Shown one piece after another: positions 25,577-33,962 of a stretch of 45,976 nucleotides of DNA. This DNA comes from Domibacillus robiginosus (GTDB lineage: Bacteria > Bacillota > Bacilli > Bacillales > Domibacillaceae): contig NZ_LAHL01000022.1 in the NCBI RefSeq assembly GCF_000966195.1, positions 1-45,976 of the forward strand, written 5' to 3'. Positions within the stretch are counted from its first letter, which is position 1, and each line of letters begins with the position of its first letter. The translations under genes were made by a program, and so were the position numbers. The notes beneath the pieces were generated by a model. That model was not told where the DNA came from. It was given only the letters and a program-made list of their open reading frames with translations, and searched no databases.

Positions 25577-26545
25577 GTGGGTGATATAGTGTCGAAATCT
25601 GAAATTGACCAAGCAGCTAACGTTCATGTTTTGGATTATTTACAGACAAAAGGCGAACCAATCATCAAGCAAGGACACAATTATTATCGTCATGCAGAGC
25701 ATGATTCCTTAGTGTTTAATACAAATGGAAAATGGTACTGGAATAGTCGAAGTACCGGCGGAATGGGTGCAATTAGTTTAGCAAGAGAGCTTTACAAAAT
25801 GAAGTTTCAAGAAGCGGTTCGGGATGTAAATGGATTGAACATCACCAAGACGATGGACTTTTCCCAAGATGCAAATAAAGGATTTACTTACCCAAAGCAT
25901 TATGAAGTTTCTTCTATTGAAAATGCCAAAAATTATTTAGTAAATGAACGCTGCATTGATGAAAAAGTAGTCTTGGCATTACGAAAACACGATTTGATTG
26001 CAGAAGATAAAATGAAAAACCTTATTTTTAAGTGGAGAGACAAAGATGGAAAAATAGTTGGGGCTGATCGGCAAGGCACAACGAAAATGAAGAATAAACG
26101 GGGAACATTTAAGCAGATCATGGAGCATAGCAAAGGTGACGGTGGGTTTACGCTTGATATAGGCAGGCCAAACAAAATTGCAGTGTTTGAAAGCCCGATT
26201 GATTTAGTTTCTTATTACGACATGATTCGTCCAGAACACATTCGTCTCTTATCCATGTCTGGCTTAAAAGATCAAATTCTTATAAAAGGAATAGAGCAAA
26301 CGGCTTCGGAATGTAAAGAGCGTGGCGAAGAACTTGAAAAAGTAATTATTGCCGTTGATAACGATAAAGCAGGTAGAGAGTTTACTGAAAAATGGGATGG
26401 TGAAATCGTTCAAGTCGATGTTCCGAAAAATAAAGACTGGAACGATGATCTGAGGGAGCAAAGAAAATTAGAACAGGAAAAGCAAAATCAAAAAATCCCT
26501 GGCATGAGTTTTTCTAAAAATAAAGAATTTCAATATGAACGGTGA
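25577..26545 (+). CDS. Toprim/DUF3991 primase-like protein (322 aa)
   Basis: A GTG start at 25577 is chosen because GAGGTG lies 8 nt upstream; the ATG at 25562 has no ribosome site. The N-terminal domain (about 1-75) resembles DUF3991/CHC2-like modules (YYRHAEHDSLVFN, YWNSRSTGGMGAISLARELY) but lacks zinc-binding cysteines. The C-terminal Toprim domain carries the Glu in AVFESPIDLVSYYD (about 206) and the DxD in VIIAVDNDKAGREF (about 265). Such proteins are thought to prime or process the transferred single strand in the recipient. It is followed by the ArdC-like gene with a 17-nt gap. Confidence 0.82.
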   Translation: MGDIVSKSEIDQAANVHVLDYLQTKGEPIIKQGHNYYRHAEHDSLVFNTNGKWYWNSRSTGGMGAISLARELYKMKFQEAVRDVNGLNITKTMDFSQDANKGFTYPKHYEVSSIENAKNYLVNERCIDEKVVLALRKHDLIAEDKMKNLIFKWRDKDGKIVGADRQGTTKMKNKRGTFKQIMEHSKGDGGFTLDIGRPNKIAVFESPIDLVSYYDMIRPEHIRLLSMSGLKDQILIKGIEQTASECKERGEELEKVIIAVDNDKAGREFTEKWDGEIVQVDVPKNKDWNDDLREQRKLEQEKQNQKIPGMSFSKNKEFQYER

Positions 26546-26562
26546 AGAAAGGCGGTCTGAAA

Positions 26563-28533
26563 ATGGCGTACAAACGTAATTACAAAAGTAAATCACCAGA
26601 AGAAAAACAAAAGGAAATTGATGAACTAACCGCTTCAATGGATTCCCAAATACAGAGCTTTTTTGAAAGCGAAGAAAAGATACAAGAGCATTTAGCTTTC
26701 ATGGCAAACTTCCATAAGTATTCACCACGTAATATGGCTTTAATCAATCAACAATTTTCGGGTGCGAGTGCAGTCGGCTCATTCAACTTTTGGAAATCAA
26801 AAGGAGCTAGTGTCAATAAAGGGGAAAAGGGCATTAAAATTTTAGTCCCTAATCCGGTTGAATTTTTTAAACGTGGTGTTGATTCGGAAGGAAAAGATAT
26901 ATGGGCGCCGGTATCAAAAGCTACGCCACAAGAAAAACAGTTGCTAGAAAAAGGTGTATTACAAAAGCACCGGAGAATGTTTTACAAGATTGGTTATGTA
27001 TTCGAATATACACAAACCAATGCGCGCGAAAAAGGTCTTGCAGTCTCTGAAATTTTTGGTCGCTATCATCGTGAGGGAACGGTTGAAAACGATAAAAAAT
27101 TTATGAAGGCTTTTGAAAAACTGGCTGACAAGATCGGGGTGCAGCTGCTGGACAAACCTCCTGCCGGTGTCGAGCTTGGTACGGCTAAAGGTGCTTTTTT
27201 TCCAGATAAAAATGTAATTGCTTTGAATCCAAGAAACACAATGGCTGACAATGTTCCTGTCATGATTCATGAGTTGGCTCATGCTGAATTGCATAATCGG
27301 GACCGACAAAAGGAACGTGGGCGTAATTTATCTACCAATGAAAAAGAATTTCAAGCAGAAATGGTCGCTTATGTGGTGGCTACTCATTATGGAATCAACA
27401 TGGAGAATTTTTCATTGCCTTATCTAGCAAGCTGGACAAAGGATGCTGAATTAAAGGATAAAGAGCAGTTATTAAATGAAGTCCGTCAAACATCTGGTGA
27501 GTTTATTGATGTGATCGACAGCCATTTAGATTATTCAAAAGAGCTTTCCACTATCATGTTGATCGAGTATGGTTCTTTATCAGAAGCAAGTATAAATGAA
27601 GTATCTTTAGACGAGTTAAAACAAGCTGTCACGCAACGAATTGAAGCCTATCCAGAAGATCGGCATGAAGAATTAAAACAGAAATTAGAACTTTTATACT
27701 CGGCCGAGGTGCTAACCGATAAAGAAGTTGGGCTATTGGAAAAAGAAATGGGTAACGCTTTTAAGGTCTTTGATAAGTCTGAAATTGAGAAGCCAACTGT
27801 TTTAATTCAATGGTCTGAAAGCGAAAAGCTAAAGAATAATGAATTAATGCGATTTGGTGAAGCCAACGAAAAATTTGAGGAGATTGGCAAAGAACAAAGT
27901 CAAGAAGCTGGCTATTATAAAACCCGTTACCATGTGATTTTTCCAAACGCTGATAAGCTCGAAATCATTAATCCAGACCGGCACGACATAGGGGATGACT
28001 ATTACAAGAACCCATACCAGCAAATGGTTTCTGAAATGAATTTAAAGCCAGAACATCACAACACGCTTCTGAATGACATAGCTTTATACGTAAATGAAAA
28101 GGCTCATGGTGGTACATTAAATATTGCGGAACCTTCTATGATGATACATGGTGCTATGCCCGATTTTAAAGAATTCGGTTTGGTAAATAACGCTGATTTT
28201 AGTAAATTGAAATTTAATGAAATTAGGTATACGGTAGCTATTCCAGAGGGTGATACGATAAATGTTTTCAGTAATAGTTATAAAAAGGGTGAATATTTAC
28301 ATCCACTTAACCAGATGGAGAAGACCGGTATTGATAAGAATATTTATGATAAACTTCAAACAGCTTGGGACAATGAATTATTCAGAGAAGAAGATGCCTA
28401 TATTCATTCTATTGCACCACGCATTAGACAGGAATTGAACATGGAAACAGTCAAGCCAGCTGCAACCATAAAAGAACCGTCTGGAAGGGAGAACCGTCAA
28501 ACAAAACAACTGGCAGGAGAATTAGAGCGCTAA
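26563..28533 (+). CDS. ArdC-like antirestriction protein with zinc metallopeptidase motif (656 aa)
   Basis: The start at 26563 follows AAAGGCGG; the in-frame GTG at 26542 overlaps the previous stop and lacks a site. An N-terminal ArdC/DUF1738 ssDNA-binding domain (about 1-150: NPRNMALINQQF-type, here YSPRNMALINQQFSGASAVG; KSKGASVNKGEKGIKI) is followed by a zincin motif HELAHAELH (about 235-243). Long C-terminal helical regions follow, including a globular segment from about 445. ArdC proteins enter with or protect incoming single-stranded DNA; the LtrC-like architecture is common on conjugative plasmids. Last gene of the relaxase operon. Confidence 0.83.
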   Translation: MAYKRNYKSKSPEEKQKEIDELTASMDSQIQSFFESEEKIQEHLAFMANFHKYSPRNMALINQQFSGASAVGSFNFWKSKGASVNKGEKGIKILVPNPVEFFKRGVDSEGKDIWAPVSKATPQEKQLLEKGVLQKHRRMFYKIGYVFEYTQTNAREKGLAVSEIFGRYHREGTVENDKKFMKAFEKLADKIGVQLLDKPPAGVELGTAKGAFFPDKNVIALNPRNTMADNVPVMIHELAHAELHNRDRQKERGRNLSTNEKEFQAEMVAYVVATHYGINMENFSLPYLASWTKDAELKDKEQLLNEVRQTSGEFIDVIDSHLDYSKELSTIMLIEYGSLSEASINEVSLDELKQAVTQRIEAYPEDRHEELKQKLELLYSAEVLTDKEVGLLEKEMGNAFKVFDKSEIEKPTVLIQWSESEKLKNNELMRFGEANEKFEEIGKEQSQEAGYYKTRYHVIFPNADKLEIINPDRHDIGDDYYKNPYQQMVSEMNLKPEHHNTLLNDIALYVNEKAHGGTLNIAEPSMMIHGAMPDFKEFGLVNNADFSKLKFNEIRYTVAIPEGDTINVFSNSYKKGEYLHPLNQMEKTGIDKNIYDKLQTAWDNELFREEDAYIHSIAPRIRQELNMETVKPAATIKEPSGRENRQTKQLAGELER

Positions 28534-28546
28534 AGTTTTTTAGCGC
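28527..28546 (+). terminator. Hairpin at the end of the relaxase operon
   Basis: Arms GCGCTAAA (28527-28534) and TTTAGCGC (28539-28546) span the ArdC-like stop codon. No T run follows, so it may stabilise the mRNA end rather than terminate strongly. Confidence 0.45.
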
Positions 28547-28551
28547 CCTCT

Positions 28552-28565
28552 AACAAAACTTTGTT
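28552..28565 (+). promoter_or_regulatory. Operator AACAAAACTTTGTT upstream of topB
   Basis: Exact copy of the 14-mer operator, about 87 bp before the topB start. The promoter boxes around it are not clear. It brings topB into the same predicted regulon as the relaxase and XRE genes. Confidence 0.65.
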
Positions 28566-28651
28566 TAAAAGACGAACATTATTTGGATCCCTGGCAGCTG
28601 AAAAGACAGTTAAACACGAACAATTTTAAAAATGAAAGGCAGGGACTATAA

Positions 28652-30793
28652 ATGAAGACTATTATTCTGGCTGAAAAGCCTTCACAAGCGAAAGCCTATG
28701 CAGAAGCGTTTGACGTTGCCCAAAAAGAAAAAACACATATTGAATTGAAGCCATGCAGCACGTTTCCTAATGGAGCTACAATCACATGGGGGATTGGTCA
28801 CTTAGTCGCTTTAAAAATGCCTAATGAGTACAAGGAAGAATGGTCACGTTGGGATTTAAGCAACTTGCCGATTTTTCCGGAGCGCTTTGAATTTAAAGTG
28901 GCAGAAGATAAAAAAGCGCAATTCAATGCTGTAAAAAAGTTATTTAACGGCTGTGATGTTGCGATCAACGCTTGTGACATTGATCGAGAGGGTTCTAATA
29001 TTTTTTACAGCATTTATAGAATGACCGGTGCAAAAAACAAGACAATCAAAAGACTATGGATTAACTCTTTAGAGGTTGATGAAATCCGTAAAGGATTTAA
29101 TAACCTGTTGGATAATGAGAAGGATTTATTAATGTATAAAGAAGCCTATACTCGTCAGGTATCTGATTGGTTGGTAGGGATTAATGGAAGCCAATTGTTC
29201 AGCTTGCTGCTTGCCAAAAAAGGAGTTCGGGAAACATTAAGTATTGGCAGGGTGCAGAGCAGCTTAGTTTATCTGGTTTATCAGCGCCAAAAAGAAATTG
29301 AAAACTTTGTCTCGAAGCCGTTTTTTGAGTTGGTTGGAAAGTTCGCTGCAGCTGGTGGTCAATATGAAGGTAAAGCCAAAATAAAGACCGATACACTGGA
29401 TGAATTAAATGCCTTTTTACTAGCAAATGAAGCGATCTTGGACAGTGAAATGCCGGGAACCGTCCTGGCATTAGAGAAAAAAGAAAAACGGACGCAATCA
29501 CCAAAACTACATTCACTCTCTACACTTCAAACAGTCGCGAATAAAAAGTGGAAGTATAGTCCGGCAGTTGTATTAAAAACCATGCAATCACTGTATGAGA
29601 AAAAGCTCGTCACCTACCCTCGTACCGACACAAATTTTATTACTGAAAATGAGTTCAATTATCTAGTAAAGGTTGTTGAGGGATACCAGAAGCTACTTGG
29701 CCAAGAATTTGAACCGAATGTAACACCAAATAAACGGTATGTAGATGGCTCTAAGGTTCAAGAGCACTATGCCATCATCATGACTAAAAATGTCCCTGCT
29801 GAATCGACTATAAATAGCCTGTCACCAGAAGAAAAGAATATCTATGATGAAGTGGTGCGGAACACGCTGGCAATGTTCCATAAAGATTACCGGTATGAGG
29901 AAACGAAAATTACAACGGCAGTAAACGGCATTGAATTTGAGACAATCGGAAAAGTAGAGCTTGAAAAAGGATGGAAAGAGCTGTTTTCTCACCAAAAAGA
30001 GGATGAAGGAGAAAAAACGGCTTCAAATAACGTGCTGCCAAGCGTTTCTAAAGATGAAAATGTAGTAGCAGTCCTAAACAGCAAAGAAGGGAAGACAAGC
30101 CCTCCCAAGCCGTTTACAGAAGGTGGCTTAATCAACCTCATGAAAACGGCAGGGAAAATGGTCGATGATGAAGCGGATAGTGAGATTTTAAAAGAAGTAG
30201 AGGGGATCGGCACTGAAGCAACTCGATCTGGAATTATCGAAACGGTTAAAAAGAACGGCTATCTGGACGTTAAGAAAAACATTGTATTCAGTACCAAAAA
30301 AGCCGAAATTTTGTGTGAAGCAATTAAAGGGACTTTGTTATCCAGTCCTTCTATGACCGCAAAATGGGAATCCTATTTAAGAAAGATCGGGGAAGGCTCT
30401 GGTTCATCCGAAACATTTATTCAGAACATTAAAAAGTTCGTACAGAATTTGATTGAAACGATGCCCGAAAAAATGGATGGCTCGACTATCCAAAAGGCTG
30501 TGGAACAGCAACAAACACAATCCAGTTACGGTGTATGTCCGGTTTGTAAAAAAGGGCGCATGGTAGACCGGAAAACACTTATTGGCTGCTCTGAATACTC
30601 AAATGGCTGTACGTTTTCTATCGGAAAAACCATTGCTTCCAAGAAATTAACGGACAAAAACATTAAAGACTTGCTAGAAAAAGGGATAACCCCTGTCATA
30701 AAAGGCTTTAAATCTTCTAAAACAAAGAAATCATTTGAAGCAAAATTAAAAATTGAGGATAAGAAAATTGGGTTTGCTTTTAGCAATAAATAA
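28652..30793 (+). CDS. topB: DNA topoisomerase III (713 aa)
   Basis: AAAGGCAGGGAC precedes the start. An N-terminal Toprim domain (IILAEKPSQAKAYAEAF; NACDIDREGSNIFYSIYR with the DxD-type acidic residues) is followed by the type IA catalytic domain, with the active-site Tyr in VTYPRTDTNF (about Tyr322) and the IGRVQSSL block. The C-terminal zinc-finger-like motif CPVCKKG...C...C starts at about residue 628. Plasmid-borne TopB enzymes relax or decatenate DNA during replication and transfer. Monocistronic, with its own terminator. Confidence 0.96.
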   Translation: MKTIILAEKPSQAKAYAEAFDVAQKEKTHIELKPCSTFPNGATITWGIGHLVALKMPNEYKEEWSRWDLSNLPIFPERFEFKVAEDKKAQFNAVKKLFNGCDVAINACDIDREGSNIFYSIYRMTGAKNKTIKRLWINSLEVDEIRKGFNNLLDNEKDLLMYKEAYTRQVSDWLVGINGSQLFSLLLAKKGVRETLSIGRVQSSLVYLVYQRQKEIENFVSKPFFELVGKFAAAGGQYEGKAKIKTDTLDELNAFLLANEAILDSEMPGTVLALEKKEKRTQSPKLHSLSTLQTVANKKWKYSPAVVLKTMQSLYEKKLVTYPRTDTNFITENEFNYLVKVVEGYQKLLGQEFEPNVTPNKRYVDGSKVQEHYAIIMTKNVPAESTINSLSPEEKNIYDEVVRNTLAMFHKDYRYEETKITTAVNGIEFETIGKVELEKGWKELFSHQKEDEGEKTASNNVLPSVSKDENVVAVLNSKEGKTSPPKPFTEGGLINLMKTAGKMVDDEADSEILKEVEGIGTEATRSGIIETVKKNGYLDVKKNIVFSTKKAEILCEAIKGTLLSSPSMTAKWESYLRKIGEGSGSSETFIQNIKKFVQNLIETMPEKMDGSTIQKAVEQQQTQSSYGVCPVCKKGRMVDRKTLIGCSEYSNGCTFSIGKTIASKKLTDKNIKDLLEKGITPVIKGFKSSKTKKSFEAKLKIEDKKIGFAFSNK

Positions 30794-30794
30794 A

Positions 30795-30826
30795 AAGAAG
30801 TGCAGCTAAGAGCCGCACTTCTTTTA
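30795..30826 (+). terminator. topB terminator
   Basis: Arms AAGAAGTGC (30795-30803) and GCACTTCTT (30815-30823), followed by T. Confidence 0.85.
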
Positions 30827-30893
30827 TTGTGTTATTATTTACAAATAAACCAGTTGATTTGTAATTTGGAAAGGTCTGAAAGAAAACATAACT

Positions 30894-30962
30894 ATGCTTG
30901 AAACAATCTTATTATATCTTGCTGGACTTGTCTTTTTGCTATTTATCGGGCTTAATAATTGA
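30894..30962 (+). CDS. Possible 22-residue membrane peptide
   Basis: The frame encodes MLETILLYLAGLVFLLFIGL plus two Asn, a single membrane helix. Its TGA lies inside the palindrome at 30959-30976, and a terminator (now split by the IS) follows. The ribosome site is weak: AAAGG lies about 20 nt upstream. It may be a small toxin-like or regulatory peptide, or chance. Confidence 0.35.
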   Translation: MLETILLYLAGLVFLLFIGLNN

Positions 30963-30976
30963 CTACATGTACTCAA
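30959..30976. promoter_or_regulatory. Palindrome copy 2 (TTGACTACATGTACTCAA)
   Basis: Matches TTGACTACATGTAGTCAA except for one base in the right arm. It overlaps the stop of the 22-residue frame. Confidence 0.55.
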
Positions 30977-31034
30977 TGGAAGAATAAAAAAGAGTGCTGC
31001 TTATGATCTGAACCCAAAAAGTTAGACACGAATT

Positions 31035-31757
31035 TTAAGCAGCTTCCTGGGCATGAGTCCGGTATTGGACCGGACTCATGCCTTTTAGTTTTGCCTTGAT
31101 CCGTTTGTGGTTGTAATAATGAATGTACTTCTCTAATTCTTGCTTAAAGTGCTCCATACTTTCAAATTCTTTGAAGTAGAGTAATTCACTTTTTAATAAG
31201 CCAAAGAAACTCTCCATGGCTGCGTTATCTAAACAGTTACCTTTACGAGACATACTTTGGATAATCCCATGCTCCTTTAAAACTTGTTGATACTGTTTCA
31301 TCTGATAATGCCAGCCCTGATCCGAGTGAAGGACAGGGGAATCCCCATCTTTTAAGTGTTCAAAAGACTTCGTTAACATCCTTGAAACAAGGGAATAAAT
31401 AGGACGGTTTTCAAGGTGATAAGAAATAACCTCTCCGTTGTATAAATCAAGAATCGGGGACAAGTATAGCTTTTGACCATGTAAATGGAATTCGGTTACA
31501 TCCGTTACCCACTTCTCATTTGGTTTCGCCGCCTCGAAATGACGCTCCAGAATATTTGGAGCGATTTTCCCTATGCTGCCGCGATAAGAGCGATATTTTT
31601 TCATACGCACAAGACATTTCAACCCCATTTTCCCCATTAAGCGACGGACCGTTTTGTGATTCAATAAATAGCCTTTATTCCGTAGTTCCAGCGTGATACG
31701 GCGATAGCCATACCGACCCTGATGTTCATCAAAAATCTGTTGAATGACTGCTTTCAC
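31035..31757 (-). CDS. IS3-family transposase OrfB, DDE catalytic part (240 aa)
   Basis: Contains the rve/DDE integrase core: first Asp in KWVTDVTEF, second in VLHSDQGWHY, Glu in MESFFGLLKSE, plus an upstream HTH_21-like segment (GRYGYRRITLELRNKGY). The frame stays open upstream to the slippery site at 31931-31937, so it is probably made mainly as an OrfAB fusion; the ATG at 31757 may also be used. It cuts and joins the IS ends. Confidence 0.92.
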   Translation of the reverse strand: MKAVIQQIFDEHQGRYGYRRITLELRNKGYLLNHKTVRRLMGKMGLKCLVRMKKYRSYRGSIGKIAPNILERHFEAAKPNEKWVTDVTEFHLHGQKLYLSPILDLYNGEVISYHLENRPIYSLVSRMLTKSFEHLKDGDSPVLHSDQGWHYQMKQYQQVLKEHGIIQSMSRKGNCLDNAAMESFFGLLKSELLYFKEFESMEHFKQELEKYIHYYNHKRIKAKLKGMSPVQYRTHAQEAA

Positions 31758-31873
31758 TTCCTCATATTTATCTGGTCGATTCGCTTGTTTTACCCAGTAA
31801 TAATAAGTACTCCGTGGAATGCCGGCAATTTTGGCTAATTCTCTTACTTTGAATTCATGCCTTAACTCGTAGA

Positions 31874-32383
31874 TTACCTGCGCTTTGTCTTGTGCCGTAA
31901 CTTTTCCTTTTCTTGAATTAAGGCTTGTAACTTTTTTAAATAGGCAATCTCCATCCGTAAGCGCTCGTTTTCAGCTCTTAATGCTTCTTCTGTTCCTTCT
32001 GCCGGCTGATTATTTCGGGATTCTTTTTTCATCGATGGACGCCCCTTTTTCTTTGGTTTAAGAGCGTCTATTCCTTGCGTTTCAACTAAATGCCTCCACT
32101 TCCAGACTGTACCTGGGGAAGGGATGTTATAGACCGCCGAGGCTTCTTCGGTAGACACTCCCGTTTCGTTCATATAGTTTAGTACGTCCATTTTAAACTC
32201 TGCCGAATAACTTGTATATGTTTTCTGAAAACCTGCCCATCCATGTTCTCGAAATGTGGCGATCCATCTTTGTAGCACCGACCTATTCACATTGTACAGT
32301 TGAGCAATGTGAATAATAGACTCCGTTCCTTCAAGATAGGTAGTTACAGCCTCCAATTTAGTTTCAAAAGAATATTTGGTCAT
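31874..32383 (-). CDS. IS3-family transposase OrfA (169 aa)
   Basis: The start at 32383 follows GGAGGTGCAG. It has two helix-turn-helix segments (SIIHIAQLYNVNRSVLQRWI; GVSTEEASAVYNIPSPGTVW) that bind the IS ends, then a basic KPKKKGRPS stretch and a leucine-zipper-like helix (LRAENERLRMEIAYLKKLQ). The slippery heptamer A AAA AAG sits in the LKK codons (31937-31931 on the minus strand); a -1 shift there enters the OrfB frame and gives the full transposase. Confidence 0.9.
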   Translation of the reverse strand: MTKYSFETKLEAVTTYLEGTESIIHIAQLYNVNRSVLQRWIATFREHGWAGFQKTYTSYSAEFKMDVLNYMNETGVSTEEASAVYNIPSPGTVWKWRHLVETQGIDALKPKKKGRPSMKKESRNNQPAEGTEEALRAENERLRMEIAYLKKLQALIQEKEKLRHKTKRR

Positions 32384-32496
32384 AGAAAAAACTGCACCTC
32401 CAATTGTTAGACTGTGTCTAACAATTGGGGTGCAGTTCATTATCAGTGGCGCTCTTTTTTAGAATAAATAATTACATAAAAAAGGTTGATGGTACA

Positions 32497-32679
32497 ATGA
32501 CTAATTTTGATTCACTGGAAGCAGGTATGCTTTTTACAGCATTAATCGTTTTATGTTGTTACTTTACACTTACATTTTTTGAATATTTACGTAAAGATGA
32601 TGAACGAATTATTAAACAATCTAAGATTGGAGCCGTAATTTGTATTGCATTAGCTTTAATCATTGCAATAATTTTTTAG
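32497..32679 (+). CDS. Small two-span membrane protein (60 aa)
   Basis: The ATG at 32497 is chosen because the upstream part of the frame reads out of the IS end. AAGG lies about 11 nt upstream, a weak site. Two membrane segments (about 10-30 and 42-60) are separated by a charged loop (EYLRKDDERIIKQSK). The palindrome copy 3 starts 9 nt after the stop. No family recognised; the layout parallels the 22-residue peptide and palindrome on the other side of the IS. Confidence 0.5.
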   Translation: MTNFDSLEAGMLFTALIVLCCYFTLTFFEYLRKDDERIIKQSKIGAVICIALALIIAIIF

Positions 32680-32687
32680 GAATTTCA

Positions 32688-32705
32688 TTGACTACATGTA
32701 GTCAA
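32688..32705. promoter_or_regulatory. Palindrome TTGACTACATGTAGTCAA, copy 3
   Basis: Perfect 18-bp palindrome identical to the core of copy 1 at 5205-5222. Confidence 0.6.
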
Positions 32706-32955
32706 TAAAAACATTGATTTATAAAGGTTTTTTCAGTTTTTCCTTCTGGCTTATTCATCTATGCTGCCCTTTTTCTAGTAATGGTTTTGTGTCTTTAATT
32801 CTTTTGTATAAAATCCCTGTGCTACTCCTTTAACTGATCGGTCGCCAAACTAACCAATTAAAGGATTTCCGAAAGCAGGGTAAGGAAAATAGAAATGTAG
32901 ACTGATTCATATCTAAAGTAGTGGTAAGATTAAATCACTATCTGGATGACTTTTT
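32706..32955 (+). other. Non-coding region with direct repeat copy 1 and a possible small RNA
   Basis: After the 47-bp repeat (32750-32796) the sequence TATAAA (32807-32812) could be a -10 box. Downstream, CCCTG...CCTTTAA...TTAAAGG...CAGGG (about 32815-32881) can form nested helices, and a terminator follows at 32956. A small RNA or leader of the 33026 gene is possible. No reading frame seen. Confidence 0.35.
32750..32796 (+). repeat. 47-bp direct repeat, copy 1
   Basis: Begins CTTATTCATCTATGCTGCCC and matches 33963-34009 at 45 of 47 positions. The two copies flank the 33026-33889 gene. Confidence 0.85.
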
Positions 32956-32987
32956 AAAGAAGGACATGCACAGTCCTTCTTTTTTAT
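32956..32987 (+). terminator. Terminator upstream of the 33026 gene
   Basis: Arms AAAGAAGGAC (32956-32965) and GTCCTTCTTT (32973-32982), then T. It lies 40 nt before the next start, so it either ends an upstream RNA or attenuates the gene. Confidence 0.8.
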
Positions 32988-33025
32988 GTCTATATACATT
33001 TATATTTATAAGAAGGTGATTTAAT

Positions 33026-33889
33026 ATGGCATTTGATTGGACAGTTATTTTATCAATTGGGGGAGCATTTGGTGCAGCGTCAACTGCACAATATTTTTCA
33101 CATCGTCTAACTAAAAAGCGAGAAGATATAAAATATAAAAAAGAGCAATATCAAAATTTCTATTCTCCTTTAGTTTTTAAAATAACCAGATATGTTGAAT
33201 CTGAAGGTGATACTAGAAGTGGAATCAATAAAGATTCTACTCCAGATCCCGAGCAAGTCTTCAAAAGCATAATTTCAACAATAGAAGATAACATTCAATA
33301 TGCCGATTCTAGCTTTATAAGAGTATATGAAAACGCTAGAATACAGGAAATGATCGAATCTAAAACCGAAGATCAACCAAAGAGTCGATACGCTAATGAT
33401 TATTTTGATTTTCAAGAACGCATAAATGTCTTTGAACAATTTCTTAGCGATTATTTAATTATTAGTAGTAATTTGAAGGTTTTATCAAAGAATATTGAAA
33501 GGGAAGTTAAGAGAGTATTAGCAATAATAAAATTGTACAAGCTATATCATGACTACTTTTTAATAGAAACAGCTGAAAGATTATTTTCACATGGAAATTC
33601 AATAATATTTAGAGAAGACGACGTAGATGACTTTATTTTGAAGTTAAACAGGGTAGGCATTATTACAGATTACTACATAAAACTCTATGACGAAAAATTA
33701 ATATCAGACCCGCACATTTGCTATGATGCTTTATTTTCTTTATTAGAGAGTTTTGAGCCTGCTTTATCCCGTATTAGTAAATATACTCAAATTCCGATTA
33801 AAGAAGGGTTAGAAGAAGATGCTGGAATACTAGGATACAAAGCAGGTTTTGGTTTAGATAGTAAAAGGATAGATAATATTGATTTTTGA
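33026..33889 (+). CDS. Unknown cargo protein with N-terminal membrane segment (287 aa)
   Basis: AAGGTGATTT precedes the start. One N-terminal hydrophobic segment (about 6-24, VILSIGGAFGAASTAQYFSH) is followed by a basic stretch (RLTKKREDIKYKKEQ) and a long helical, charged, presumably cytoplasmic domain to the end. No catalytic motif is seen. It stands alone, flanked by 47-bp direct repeats, with a 20-bp inverted repeat right after its stop. I do not recognise a family. Its isolated, repeat-bounded position is typical of cargo such as defence genes, which is inference. Confidence 0.7.
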   Translation: MAFDWTVILSIGGAFGAASTAQYFSHRLTKKREDIKYKKEQYQNFYSPLVFKITRYVESEGDTRSGINKDSTPDPEQVFKSIISTIEDNIQYADSSFIRVYENARIQEMIESKTEDQPKSRYANDYFDFQERINVFEQFLSDYLIISSNLKVLSKNIEREVKRVLAIIKLYKLYHDYFLIETAERLFSHGNSIIFREDDVDDFILKLNRVGIITDYYIKLYDEKLISDPHICYDALFSLLESFEPALSRISKYTQIPIKEGLEEDAGILGYKAGFGLDSKRIDNIDF

Positions 33890-33898
33890 TCTTTCATA

Positions 33899-33918
33899 AT
33901 AGACCACTTGTGGTCTAT
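33899..33918. promoter_or_regulatory. Inverted repeat after the 33026 gene
   Basis: Perfect 9-bp arms ATAGACCAC and GTGGTCTAT around TT. No T run follows, so an operator or a weak mRNA-end hairpin. Confidence 0.45.
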
Positions 33919-33962
33919 GGGGATGTTGATTTATCAAGGGTTTTGTGCTTTTTACTTCCTGA

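Larger units (their letters stand above)
31004..32439 (-). mobile_element. IS3-family (IS150-like) insertion sequence, complete
   Basis: About 1,436 bp with ends TG...CA. Imperfect 26-bp terminal repeats align as TGATCTGAACCCAAAAAGTT... on the left and TGAACTGCACCCCAATTGTT... on the right (read inward), both continuing AGACAC. Direct target repeats TTA flank it (31001-31003 and 32440-32442). Two overlapping-frame transposase genes are intact. Confidence 0.88.

Noticed and set aside
31004-32439. Loss of IS function through separate orfA and orfB frames
   Set aside because: The two frames are the normal IS3-family arrangement; the A AAA AAG heptamer in the LKK codons allows the -1 shift that makes the fusion.
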